A stretch of DNA of 64,000 bases from Impatiens glandulifera (lineage: Eukaryota > Streptophyta > Magnoliopsida > Ericales > Balsaminaceae). A program made the position numbers and the translations under genes. Below, piece by piece: positions 1-10,431 of this stretch. The notes below the pieces were generated by a model that did no database searches, was not told the origin of the DNA, and saw only the letters and a program-made list of their open reading frames with translations. Every line of letters begins with the position of its first letter. The stretch's first letter is position 1. Location: NCBI RefSeq assembly GCF_907164915.1, contig NC_061866.1, positions 27,049,905-27,113,904 on the forward strand, read 5' to 3'.

Positions 1-645
1 GCTCTTTACAGGAATTAGACCAAAAAGATCCATGTGTAACAGTTCTAAGCAACGGCTGGATTGAGATTTCTCTTTACTTTTGAACGATGGTCTGCTCTGT
101 TTGCCTAACTAGCAAGCAACACACACCTTGTCCTTAGAAAACTGTAATTTAAGTAAACCAAACACTAAATTATGCGAACATATGTTGTTGATGGTTTAAC
201 CTTTTATGCCATAACCATTTCTGGTCATTTTTGGCAATCATGCACATAGGGTTAGATGTCTTATTTTGCCAGTTCATTGTATAAGAATTTCCAACCATAT
301 TTCCAATTAATAGAGTATTACCATATTAACTAGGCATGCATGAGTTTGAAAATCAATAGATAAACCATTGTCACATAATTGACTAATACTGATTAGGTTG
401 TAACAAAGATTGTCAACAAGTAACACATCATTAATGGTTAGATTACCATGGATAATCTTACATTTACCCATGATCTTACCCTTCTTGTTGACACCAAAGG
501 TTATCTTAGGACTTGAGAAATTTGTTATATCAGTTAGAAGCCGTTTGTTTTCTGTTATGTGTCTGGAACAACCGCTGTCTAGATACCAAATAGAGTCCTC
601 TAGGCAATCACTTACATGTACCTTGGATTGATCAACTGTCATCAA
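1..645 (-). pseudogene. copia pol fragment: protease and GAG-pre-integrase region
   Basis: Positions 645 to 307 hold an open stretch of 112 codons with the retropepsin-like signature WYLDSGCSRHI (the active-site D-S-G motif of copia proteases), followed by the usual beta-rich segment ending ...NLISISQLCDNG. Further on, the same strand encodes a recognisable but interrupted GAG-pre-integrase segment, with WHKRLNH near 190-225 and LLHMDLFG at the window edge, which leads into integrase in intact elements. Stops and frame changes separate these pieces, so no functional polyprotein is encoded here. Confidence 0.8.
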
Positions 646-762
646 GCATGTGACGGCTTCTGTTTCATTTTCACTGGGTGAGTCCTCTGAGTCGTTATCG
701 GCCCATTTTAACTTGTTTTCAGCACATATAAAAACCTTATGATCTTTTTGAATCTTTTTAGT

Positions 763-1071
763 TTAAACGTCACGGCCATAAATGTGAATCAGCTTTTCCC
801 AGATATCTTTAGCAGAGGAACAAGACTTGATTTCACAGAATATATTCATGTTGATTGATTGATATATGATATCTTTGGAGATGTTGTCCATGTTGTTAGT
901 CATTTTATCCTCCGTTGTCCACTCACATCTTGGCTTTGCAATTTTTATGGGACCATCGGTAATGACACTCCACATATCATAATCAAGAGCAGCCATGTGA
1001 GCTTTCATTCTTATCATTCCATACTCGTAGTTTTCTTTCGAAAGAAGAGGGACATCGTTGATGATCGACAT
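763..1071 (-). pseudogene. copia gag N-terminal fragment
   Basis: An open frame of 102 codons starts at 1071, about 40 bases beyond the primer-binding site, which is the normal place for a copia gag start. The sequence (LLSKENYEYGMIRMKAHMAA, then ...DIWEKLIHIYGRD) has the look of the plant copia gag family (UBN2 type). It stops after roughly a third of the usual gag length, and the matrix/capsid remainder and CCHC knuckle are absent, so this is a truncated remnant. Confidence 0.75.
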
Positions 1072-1111
1072 GATTCAAATTCTTGATGCTTGAGAATAGA
1101 AAACCTTGCTA

Positions 1112-1119
1112 TGATACCA
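1112..1119 (-). other. Retrotransposon primer-binding site
   Basis: Read on the minus strand the sequence is TGGTATCATAGC, close to the plant copia primer site TGGTATCAGAGC that pairs with initiator tRNA-Met. It lies 2 bases inside the LTR edge at 1122, the normal spacing, and so fixes that LTR boundary. Confidence 0.85.
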
Positions 1120-1121
1120 AT

Positions 1122-2514
1122 TGATAGGATCAGTGTAATCAATAGAGATTAAGGACTATTGATGACAACTTCTATAAAACGTTTTGATAGAAATCCTGTT
1201 AGGGATTAATATCACTTTCTATTGTTCAAAAACCTTTGCAAACTCTTGAAGCGATTCAAGTGCGGAAACGTTTTCTCAGGTTTGAAGCTAAGAACCAATG
1301 AAAGAGGAGAAAACAGAATGTAAATGACACAACATTTTGTTTATGGATGTTCAGAGCAAACTCTCTTATGTCACCCCTTCTTCCAACCACCGAAAGGATT
1401 CACTATACTTCTTTGAATCAAATATAGTTTACTGACTAGCTAATTGTTGAACAGAACAGACTCTGTTCAACTTACAGTATGTTTAAGAATATCACTCAAC
1501 TAGACAATGTTTTGATTTTATCTCTCTTGAAGATGATGTACAAGATCAGTAAGCAAGTGAACAAGCAATTCGTAAGATAGAGTATGTAACCACTACTCGT
1601 CCGTTTTCCTTGAGGATCTTTAAATAGAAGACATGTACCAACGGTCGAATCTTCTGCATTGAAACGTGACAAACATCCATTGGAAAGCCTCCATAGTACA
1701 AGAGTACAATAGGCTCTATGCACAAGAATCGTGGTCGTACCGAACTAGTAGTACGCCAGATATTCTTCTAGACCTGTCCTAAGAGGAACAAGTAGTGGAA
1801 AGAATATTTACTTATATGGCATTCATTTATTGGATGCAACTAGTTGTTGTACTAGTCTGCACAGATCAGTGGAGCAGGAGTAGCATATAACTAGTTGATC
1901 GTGGGCAGACGGATGCTAACTTCAAGCAACTGCTAAAACGAGGCATTAGAGGTGCTCCATTAGACTGCCAAGTCTAAGGAAGTTAAACGCCCACGTCTAA
2001 TAGCGAGATCCATTAGACCACCAAGTCTAAATGAGTTAGACGGCACGTCTAACTACGTTTCACTTCAGACTTGTTTGAAGGAGTTAAACGTCGGCGTATA
2101 ACTTTCATCTGTTAGAGTACATGTTTAACTACGTATCTGTTAGACTGCACGTCTAACTACGTATCTGTTAGACTACAGGTCTAACTACGTATCTGTTAGA
2201 CTGCACGTCTAACTACGTATCTGTTAGACTGCACGTCTAACTACGTATCTGTTAGACTGCACGTCTAACTACGTATCTGTTAGACTGCACGTCTAACTAC
2301 GTATCTGTTAGACTGCACGTCTAACTACATATCTGTTAAACTGCACGTCTAACTACGTATCTATTAGACTACACGTGTAACTGGCAACACGTCTAATTAG
2401 TATATTTTCGATGCACCTGCACAAGAACAATTAGACAGTTTAGCTTCATTCTTATTTAAGTTTTACACAAGTTCATCATCAAAATATCATTAGTCAAAAT
2501 AATTTGACCCAACA
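1122..2514 (-). repeat. 5' LTR of the copia element, 1393 bp
   Basis: On the minus strand the LTR begins TGTTGGGTCAAATTATTTTG at 2514 and ends ...CCTATCA at 1122, giving the standard TG...CA ends, with the primer-binding site directly after it. It is long for a copia LTR because it contains a 28-bp tandem array (2109-2372). Only one LTR is in the window, so insertion age cannot be estimated. Confidence 0.82.
2109..2372. repeat. 28-bp palindromic tandem repeat inside the LTR
   Basis: About nine copies of a 28-bp unit whose core, GTTAGACTGCACGTCTAAC, is nearly self-complementary, followed by TACGTATCT, which contains the palindrome TACGTA. Degenerate copies of the same word (GTTAGAC...GTCTAA) extend back to about 1965. 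The array lies in the LTR portion that would be promoter/U3 or leader, so it could affect transcription or fold into cruciforms. Confidence 0.9.
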
Positions 2515-3584
2515 AAATTCCTACACCATCTTTTTATCATGTTATACCATGTTATCCATCTTTTTCGAAACGAATCTTTTTAGAAATAAACATTTGAGGG
2601 ATTAAGGTTTAGCGTAGAAACGATTTTGATATATTAGTTATTAAGGTGTATTGTAAAAACAATTTTGATACCAATATTCTGTTTAGCGATTAGTGTTTAG
2701 CTACATTTTGGGTTTAGCTGCACATTTAAGTACAAAAGTATCCCAAAATATCACATTTCGGGTCCCAATTTTCAAGACCCGAAATTGGACATTTCGGGAC
2801 ACTTTTATCCTGAAATTGATATTTCAAGTCAACTTTTCTGGCAATTTTTTCGGTTATGCATAACTTTTTATCCTTTTATCAGTATGTTTATCTATTTAGT
2901 TGTCTGTTTATCTCATGTAGAGCAAATAAAAATAAAAGAAATGCGGACCAAGAAGATAATTCACTTGAACCCTCGCCAAAAAAACAAAGCAACCCACAAC
3001 ATATTTTTATAAAGGTCCTCGTCTTTTGGCCTTTTCAATCTTCTTCAACAACTTTCTGATCAACAAAAATATGATGTGAAGGCCATAAGGTTTGGATCTC
3101 TTATATCACTATCCTTTCAAAATACTCCTGCAAAATCTCTCGTTATCTTGTCAAAAAGTTTGACTGTATTTAATGTGTCTTCATCCTACAAAGTGGCAAG
3201 GGAGTAAAAATTGAAGAAGAGGATGTCCAAATCGTATTGGGCATCCCCGAGGGGAGTTGGAGATTGTAGAATACGATGGAAACGAGACCGATATGAAGTT
3301 GACGGCCTTTAGACTCGATGGGGTAAACTGGTAGGTAGTTGTCCTATAGTGATTGATATGTCAAAGAAAATCTTGGAGAACATAATAACGGACAATAATT
3401 TCAAGATACACTTCCTAATATATGTTGTCAGCCCCTTTTTCGCTGGACATCGCACCAAGGTCAATTGTCCAGGTATATCCCAAAACTTACATATAGGTAT
3501 ATGCATTGTTAATAATTCTCAACTCTGTTTTTGTACATGCAGGTTTAAAATTCCGAAATCTGTTTCAGATGTTTGTAATTTCCA

Positions 3585-3594
3585 AAAGTTTAAT
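3585..3594. repeat. Target-site duplication AAAGTTTAAT, left copy
   Basis: AAAGTTTAAT stands immediately before the inverted-repeat end GGGATAAAT at 3595, and an identical 10-mer follows the other end at 4976-4985. MULEs normally make 9-11 bp duplications. Confidence 0.92.
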
Positions 3595-4975
3595 GGGATA
3601 AATGATAAATTTAGGACTAAAGTTGGAGAGTTTTGTCAAATTTAGGATTCTTCTAATTTTTGTCATTTAAAGAACTCACCTTCAATTATTTAGTCATACT
3701 TAGAACTTCAACTAACTCTGTTAACTTATTTAACGTTATTGTTATATTTATTTATTTTTTATTAAAATCAAACAAACGTAACCTAAATTTATATATTTAT
3801 TACTATCAATTAAACAACAACTTAGCGCTTCACCTCTCCACTCTCCAATTACTGAGATTGAATGTCTTCAATAAAATTGTAAAATAGTCTCTCTCCACAT
3901 CATCACTATAGCCAAGATATAAAAGCATCAACATGTAAGAAATTAATTCAATTGAATTATTTTAAGATTGAATCTGATAATGAGCCTAGCCTACAGGTGA
4001 AGACCTTGAATTGAGAAATAAATCAATTCATCGTAAGGAAGGGTGGAGACCCTCCATTGTTGAATGTTACGATAAAAAGCAATAGCTGATCGAGGGGACC
4101 GCCGAAGAAATTAAGGCAGAGAAGAGGTGGTTTTCTATGCGAACAATTTTTTACTAATTATTATTAATTCAACAAAGCGAAGGGGATTGTTATGATCTCT
4201 TCTGTTTATGGATCGATCTAATATTGTTTGAGATTAGGATAATTAATATTTATTCAGGAAACATCGAATAATTAGTTCTATATTTATATAATCTCGATTA
4301 GAGGGGTTTATTTGAATCTAGGACATATTTTACTTTACTTCTAGCCCTAATCGATCCACTTGTTTCTTCTTTTCATTGATTCGTCTTCAGCATCAAGTCT
4401 TCACGGAGAGCGGCGGTATATTCATGATCATTGTAGTTAGGGTCCTTGGAATCAACCTCCTCCTCATCATCTCCAAGGATCCCTAGTTTCACCAGCGAAT
4501 AACCGTTTCCGGACCAGGTGAATTTGTCGTTGTGACCGCACTTCTTTGGTGTACGTACCGTCCATCCTTGTCGTCGACTTCCAATACTTCCTCTAGCTCG
4601 TAGTCTATTAGGGTTTCCCTTAGTAGATGATGATCGATCGAATATGAATACCGTGCTATCCTATCTTTCTTGGGCACCAACTGTAGCTCCTCCTCTTTGA
4701 AACAAAGAGCTTTAGTGATGTGGTGGGAGAGATGAGATTAAATTTCGTTGAAAGAATAGTGAAAAAAGAGAGTCGGTTAAGTTTTTGTTTTTGTTTGATT
4801 GATCTTAAAAAATTATAATACATAAATAAATAACATTAAATAGGTTAACAGAGTTAGTGAGAGTTCTAAATATGACTAAATAATATCAGTAGAGTTTTTT
4901 AAACGACAAAAAATTAGAAGAGTCTTAAATTTGATAAAATTGTCCAAGTACAGTACTAAATTTGTTATTTATCCC
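3595..4975. mobile_element. Non-autonomous MULE nested in the DUF1985-type gene
   Basis: A 1381-bp element has long terminal inverted repeats of about 190 bp (GGGATAAATGATAAATTTAG at the left; the right end read backwards is GGGATAAATAACAAATTTAG) and a perfect 10-bp target duplication. The flanking plus-strand reading frame becomes continuous if the element and one duplication copy are ignored: ...CNFQKFN reads straight into WCKFVLNG... This confirms the boundaries to the base. The interior has no transposase; it carries a gene-like fragment on the minus strand (about 4390-4715), so it may be a Pack-MULE. Confidence 0.92.
4390..4715 (-). pseudogene. Captured host-gene fragment, not identified
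   Basis: On the minus strand, 4680 to 4489 reads VPKKDRIARYSYSIDHH... with an acidic, charged composition. A different frame from about 4560 to 4395 continues coherently (...KKCGHNDKFTWSGNGYS, then GDDEEEVDSKDPNYNDHEY, stop). Codon-like composition and balanced base content contrast with the AT-rich arms, and the change of frame marks it as broken. I do not recognise the parent gene, and an ordinary unique sequence is not excluded. Confidence 0.4.
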
Positions 4976-4985
4976 AAAGTTTAAT
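4976..4985. repeat. Target-site duplication AAAGTTTAAT, right copy
   Basis: Identical to 3585-3594 and directly adjacent to the right inverted-repeat end ...ATCCC at 4975. Confidence 0.92.
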
Positions 4986-7482
4986 TGGTGCAAATTCGTA
5001 CTTAACGGATTAGTTCAATCATGCGAAAAATGGAAGTTGAACGAATACCAATATTTTCAAGAACCACGGACATTTCTCATCGTAAGTAATCTTTGTCATC
5101 ATTACTTTTTTTGGAGTTTTTAAATGTAAATGTTTTATTTAATCAATATATGTATGTTTTCAGTTGTGCTACTTGTATATGGTCAGCAATCCTAAACTCC
5201 AAATACCTCATGATGAGCGTTGATTTCCTATATTATCATGTTGGAATGACAGTAAGTTGAAGGTTATGATGGAAATGGAGTTGGCACATGGAGGATTCGG
5301 GTGTGGAAGCGATGTTGGATGCCCTTCACTTCCACCTCTTCCATATATGACAAATGAGGTGGAGGATAAGGAGAATGAGGAGATGCCTTAACATGGAGTA
5401 GTGGCAGATGGAGGGTGCCTTAGAAGGCAACGCCTCAGAAGAAAACAAGGATGTAGATTTTTAACGATGCATTGATGCATATTGCTCAATCTACACAGAT
5501 TATTACCATAGCCACAAAAGTGTTGATAGATTTAAGTGTTGGTTGGGACACATCGCCATTGTATGACAACTCGATCCACGTCTTATATAATTCTATGGAC
5601 AATGATAAACTTCTTAGGGATGTCATCCACAAATACTTCAAAGATCAAACACTCACTACAGAAGTCGAGACACCCTAAGTGGTGGTACTATAAGAGGACC
5701 TTGTATTTGAAAAAATACCATAAGTAGTGGTACCCGAAGTGGTGGTATAAGAAGAGGAAAATTGTCTACAAATGTTGGTTAGTGTTGTAAAAAGACCGAA
5801 TTGGTGGCTGTAGAAACATAAAATCCTTTACAAATAGTGGTTATACATGAAGAAGAACATATTCCAAAAAAATGGCTGATCAAAAAAAATCCCCTAAGGA
5901 ATTTGAAAGTTCTTGCACGCCTTCAATCTTCGTATATGGTTACCAACAATGAAAAAAATAAATCTTACTTTGACTAGGTCACCATAGATACCCAAGATGA
6001 AATCATTATGGGGTTTTCGATTTAGAAAATAAGGAGAATGAGGAGAATAAGTAATTCTTATAATGTTGATTTATTCATAGTTATTATAATGTTGATTTTG
6101 GGAGTGACATTTCGGGTCCCGATATGTGTCATTTCAGGATATTTTGGAACATTTTCTCGACCAATGTGTTTTCTTCATTTTCTTTTCAGGAAGGAAGTAT
6201 TATACGACACGGAGCATGCCTAGATTAACGTAGGGCATTTTCTTTCAATGAAAAGTCAATGTCATGTTGAAAGTGATATTATTGATGCTTGTGCACACCT
6301 TATGAATTATTATAGTAAAAAACATTCTGCTAGGAGAATTACATTTTTGACAATCGTTTTTGTAAGATGTTTTATGTCTGTTTATTTTATTTTGTAAACC
6401 AATGGTCTTATTGTGAAGTTAATTTGATTTGCATGAGATGTATGTAAATCCAAAAGTTCTTTTTAATCAAGTTAAGGAAGAAATGAGAATATTCGAGATA
6501 GCACCGGAAGACTTGATACATGCTCAACTTGTAAGTCCAATATTTTAATATCATCTAAATACTTAATGATGGTTCATATATATCATATAAATATGACTTT
6601 GCAGATCTTCTTCCCAATTATATATAAAGTCACTTTTATAATGTTTGCATATATATGAAAAGGAGTGTAATCGAAATCATCGACAGCCTCTCATTGCCAA
6701 AAAAACTACCATGAGAAGATAAATATGTCACAACTCGGCAACTAGTAAGTTGAACTTTCTCTATGTTAAAGTGTTTTGAAATCTATGTTAAATTTAACTT
6801 CATTGGTAAAAATGATAGCTTCTTTCTTGGAGTTCTTATGTGCTCTCGACTTAAAAATTGCAACTGAAATAGCTAAATTCTCGTTCAAAGTTTTGAAATT
6901 CACTTTGGAAAACAATACTAATACAATATATTGCGGAATATACATATGCAAACTTATACGGGAAATGGAAAGTGGGAATATGGTTTAACCAAAAAAAATG
7001 TATTTTACATATTTAACATTTTGATTGTTTTATAATTCTTTAATAACTGCTAAACTTTTTTTTAGGCAAATGGAATGTTTGAGGTTTTTAGAGTAAAATT
7101 ATGTACGTTGATCATTAGGTCAACTGTCAATAGGATGCTGGACTATATTTTTCACAAATATGTACAAATTATAAAAGATGAATCTCCAAATATGTTCAAA
7201 TTATTTCATTCTAAAGGTGCTATATAGAATTTCCAAACATGTACAAATTGTAACATGGTAAATGTTTTTAATTATGCAATATGAATGTTATTTCTGGTAT
7301 TTTTTAGTCTTTAATTCTTTTCAGTTTTCTAGTCTCATGATAATGTGACATAATAATATCAGGTCCCGAAATGTCCAGTTTTTGGACACTTTTATCCCCA
7401 AATTGACATTTCAGGACACTTTTCTCCCGAAATTGCCACTTTCTTCAACTTTTCTTCAAATTAGTTCCCGAAATTTCTAGTT

Positions 7483-7674
7483 TCAAGACCCAAAAATGGG
7501 GATTTCAGGAAGTTTGGCACTCAATTCTTTCATACAACTCTTGGCACAACAAATAATGAAGTATTTACTCTTACCACCTTCATGATTTCTCTCTAACTTG
7601 GTAATGTCGAATCCAATTAAGTGGGCATATGATATGTAGAAATCAATAAGTTCTTCTTCGTAGGAAAATGTCAT
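7483..7674 (-). pseudogene. FAR1-domain MULE transposase, N-terminal fragment
   Basis: The 63-residue open frame begins MTFSYEEELIDFYISYAHLI and continues to KYFIICCAKS. This is the pattern of the FAR1 DNA-binding domain of FHY3/FAR1 and FAR1-RELATED SEQUENCE proteins and of the MULE transposases they derive from (MxFxSEEExxxFYxxYAxxxGF ... KYFxxxC). The MULE catalytic core and SWIM finger that should follow are absent. The strand is opposite to the Ulp1-type gene to the left, as expected for the convergent two-gene layout of these MULEs. Confidence 0.6.
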
Positions 7675-7794
7675 TCCAACATTGGAAATTTCACTACGAA
7701 AAATGTCATTTCAAATTTGTCATTTTGACTGAAAATAAGTGTAAATAAAAGTAAGAAAAATGTCCAGAAAAAAATTCAGAAAATAAGTGTAAGT

Positions 7795-8065
7795 AGAAAT
7801 TTTCACCCAAAATTGGACATTTCGGGACATTTTCTCCCGAAAGTAGACATTTCGGGACCCGAATTTGGACATTACGAGAAATTTTCTCCCAAAATCTGAA
7901 ATGTTACATTTCGGGATATTTTCTCCGAAAAGTAGACATTTCAGGACCCGAATAATACATTTCGGGAAATTTCCTCCCAAAATTGGACATTTTGGGAAAT
8001 TTTCTCCCAAAATTGAACATTTTGGGACATTTTCCCCGAAATGTGCATTTTCTAGACATTTTATA
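7795..8065. repeat. Degenerate tandem array of a TTTCGGGA-type word
   Basis: Roughly 30-bp degenerate units of the type GGACATTTCGGGACATTTTC and TCCCGAAATTGG repeat about eight times, in both orientations because the word is partly self-complementary (TTTCGGGA / TCCCGAAA). The same word occurs at 2740-2830, 6105-6150, 7365-7510 and 8560-8575. The open frames across it (for example 7865-8077) are products of the repeat period and not genes. Confidence 0.8.
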
Positions 8066-8474
8066 AAAAAAATATAGTAAATACATTAATTTGCACCAAC
8101 AATTGGTACCTTTCAGGTTCAAGAGGGGCGATTTGTTTAGGTTTAGTGCTTCATCTACTGCGTTGTTCTCTTTGTCGGTTTCCTGAAAGATCAAATAATT
8201 CGTTATCATACAAAAACGATATAAATAATATTGTTAAATAACTAGATTTGAAAAAACAAAATACCAAGCGCGAGGGTTTTTGTTGGGAGAAAATTTTCGT
8301 CGAAAAAGTTTGAGAGAGATAAATAAATGGAGGGTTTTGAATTGTATTTATATCTAGGATAATTTTTATTGTTTTATTTTTCTCTCACCTACCACGTAGA
8401 AATTCATGGACTTACTTTCACTACACATTCGTTGAGTTTAATATTTCTCTTTATTTTATAAAAATGATAAACTC

Positions 8475-8660
8475 AACGAGATTCTAGCGAAAATAATTCC
8501 AAGAATCCGACGCGGCATGTCATGTGAGTAGGAGAAAGAAAAAATTAAAATATCACATTTCGGGTCCTCAAATGCCACTTTTTTTTTAAAATTCTGACGT
8601 GGGGATAATGTGGTAGGGCACGTCGGATTCGTGGTCTAGTTTTCGCTGTCCTTTCGATGA
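8475..8660. repeat. Imperfect inverted repeat
   Basis: Arms of about 45 bp face each other: AGCGAAAATAATTCCAAGAA followed by TCCGACGCGGCATG (8490-8522), and its imperfect reverse complement at 8605-8652 (...CACGTCGGATTCGTGGTCTAG). It may be the decayed right terminus of the MULE to its left or a small fold-back element. Confidence 0.45.
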
Positions 8661-9118
8661 AATTATCATTCCTCTTATTTTATTTTAGGCAAAATCAAAA
8701 TTGATTGAAGTTACAAAATTAAATTTAAATTGAGTAATTTTGTTTAGAATAATAATATTTTTTTAATCTCACGGGATAACTTATTATACATAAATAAAAA
8801 AATTCAGTACATAACTATATTTATACCTTTATAATGAAGTTAGTAGTTAATTATAATATTTTTCCAATATAAAATGTATGCTATTTTTCAAAAATATAAA
8901 ATTTATGTTAAATCTAAATTTATATTAAAAAATATTGAAAATTTTTGTAAACAATAAAAATAAAAACTTAATTCAAAGATCCAGTTGATCAAAAATGTAA
9001 TAATAAATAACTTAATTCAAATATAAATTGTAGTAAACTATAATATTTTTCCAATATAAAAATAAAAACATAATTTAAAGATCCAGATCAAAAATGTAAT
9101 AACAAATAACTTGCCAAT
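8661..9118. other. AT-rich spacer with a short tandem duplication
   Basis: No coding potential is visible. A segment of about 90 bases is imperfectly duplicated at 8945-9010 and 9045-9115 (AACTTAATTCAAAGATCCAG...AAAATGTAATAA). Confidence 0.5.
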
Positions 9119-9127
9119 TATTTTCTA
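9119..9127. repeat. Target-site duplication TATTTTCTA, left copy
   Basis: TATTTTCTA immediately precedes the inverted-repeat end GGAAAAAAGCTC. The same nine bases follow the right end at 10301-10309. Confidence 0.92.
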
Positions 9128-9887
9128 GGAAAAAAGCTCATTTAGACGTATGTACTTGTACAACTAGCTCACTTAGACGTATGTATTAATAAAAGGTCAT
9201 TAAAACATATGAACTATCAAAAATTGGCTCATTTAGCCTCTTTTAATAACCATGGTTAACTTTTATTTTTAAATTTATATATTTATTAATTAAATATTAA
9301 TATATTTTCTCTCTCCTTCTTTTTCATTAAGTAATTTATTTTATTCTTAATTTTTTTTATTATTTTAATATTAATTTCTCTTTTATATTTCATCTTTTGT
9401 TTTATTAGTTTTTATTTCTTATATTTCTTAAATTCTTATTTTTTTAAAACAATTTAACAACTTATTTATGAATTTTATGTTTTTCTGTAATTTTTTTTGT
9501 GAAGGGTTTTTTCTTATTTAATTTAATATAATAAAAATAAAAAAGAGTTTTTTTTCTTATTTAGTTTAATAAAAATAAAAATGAAATTAATAATTTTTTA
9601 TTTAATTTTTATTCACAACTTATATTAGTAGTAAAAGAATTGTTTTGTCTAATATTTGATTATTACTCTTTTGGTGTTTGATGAATGAGTTTTTATTATT
9701 ATTCAATTCTTAATTATTAATTAATTTATTTTTGTGTTTAGAGATTTTTATTGTTGAAAGAATTTTCATTGTTATATTCAATTATTGAGATCAAACAATT
9801 TTAAAATAATTAATAATTAATGTGAATATAAAAAAAATATATAAAAAAGAAGAAGAAATATAGAGTTCAAATAATTAATGATGAATG

Positions 9888-9986
<99 letters not shown>

Positions 9987-10300
9987 AAATTAAAATAATC
10001 AATCATAAATACTCATATAAAAATAATAAAAAATTAGAAATAAAAATAAAAATAGAGAATTCATTTATTAGTAATAAATGAAATGATAAATGAAAAGGGA
10101 AGAAAGAGAAAATATATTAATATTTAATTAATAAATATTTAAATTTAAAAATAAAAGTTAACCATGGTTACTAAAAGAGGCTAAATGAGCCAATTTTGAT
10201 AGTACGTACGTTTAAATGAACTTTTATATGAACTTTTATTAGTACATACGTCTAAGTGAGCTAGTTGTACAAGTACATACGTCTAAGTGAGCTTTTTTCC
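9128..10300. mobile_element. Non-autonomous MULE with about 190-bp inverted repeats
   Basis: A 1173-bp element is bounded by a perfect 9-bp target duplication. Its ends match over about 190 bp in reverse orientation, starting GGAAAAAAGCTCA and including CTTGTACAACTAGCTCACTT and AACCATGGTTAAC. The interior is very AT-rich, contains an (AT)n microsatellite and shows no coding remnant. The right end lies 122 bp before the 3' end of the SAUR coding region, so the element may contribute to that gene's 3' UTR or terminator. Confidence 0.92.
9889..9980. repeat. (AT)n microsatellite
   Basis: About 45 consecutive AT dinucleotides in the middle of the MULE. Such long runs are length-variable and often misassembled. 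Confidence 0.97.
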
Positions 10301-10309
10301 TATTTTCTA
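10301..10309. repeat. Target-site duplication TATTTTCTA, right copy
   Basis: Identical to 9119-9127, directly after the right inverted-repeat end ...GCTTTTTTCC. Confidence 0.92.
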
Positions 10310-10431
10310 TATAATTTTTACATAACCTCAAATGATTAAAAAAAATGGCAATAAACTATATCTAATTATATATAAATAAATATATTTTTCGTCATCATCA
10401 ACATGCTACAATAAAGTCAACATGTAAAACA

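Larger units (their letters stand above)
1..2514 (-). mobile_element. Ty1-copia LTR retrotransposon, 5' part only
   Basis: The element reads on the minus strand. It consists of a 5' LTR (2514 to 1122), a primer-binding site, a gag start (1071 to 763) and a protease/GAG-pre-integrase region (645 to 1), and then runs off the window. The gene order gag-protease-pre-integrase and the tRNA-Met-type primer site identify the copia superfamily. Most of gag, including its zinc knuckle, is missing between 763 and 645, and the frames are broken, so this copy is defective. The 3' LTR and target duplication lie outside the window and could not be checked. Confidence 0.88.
2925..6665 (+). pseudogene. Broken DUF1985/Ulp1-type MULE protein gene
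   Basis: Fragments in several frames follow the order of plant transposon proteins with a DUF1985-like N-terminal part and a C48 (Ulp1) C-terminal part. A KQSDQQKYDVKAIRFGSL-like segment lies near 3050-3110. IEEEDVQIVLGIP is at 3210-3250. A helical block runs from 3540 to 5090. An acidic linker follows, HVESDIIDACAHLMNYY is at 6255-6310, and IFFPIIYKVTF at 6605-6640 resembles the start of the protease core. Frameshifts and stops are frequent, and the frame at 3594 is interrupted by the MULE at 3595-4975. The catalytic His/Asp/Cys cannot be recovered. Confidence 0.6.
2700..8660. mobile_element. Decayed MULE with DUF1985/Ulp1 gene and FAR1-type transposase
   Basis: This stretch combines a broken DUF1985/Ulp1-type reading frame on the plus strand (about 2925-6660), a FAR1-domain transposase fragment on the minus strand (7483-7674), and arrays of a TTTCGGGA-type word at 2740-2830, 6105-6150, 7365-7510 and 7795-8065. 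Convergent transposase and Ulp1-type genes plus a repeated private word match the two better preserved MULEs at 28.6-46.4 kb. The outer limits are approximate. I did not find a convincing terminal inverted repeat pair, and the left side abuts the copia LTR. Confidence 0.6.

Noticed and set aside
2109..2372. CRISPR-like array (regular repeats)
   Set aside because: The repeats are head to tail with no unique spacers and lie in a plant LTR. It is a tandem repeat.
6766..6988. Short open frames in the 6-7 kb region as genes
   Set aside because: They overlap on both strands in AT-rich decayed MULE DNA and show no domain or codon bias.
9889..9980. Replication origin or matrix attachment site
   Set aside because: Only a pure (AT)n microsatellite inside a MULE; nothing else supports a function.
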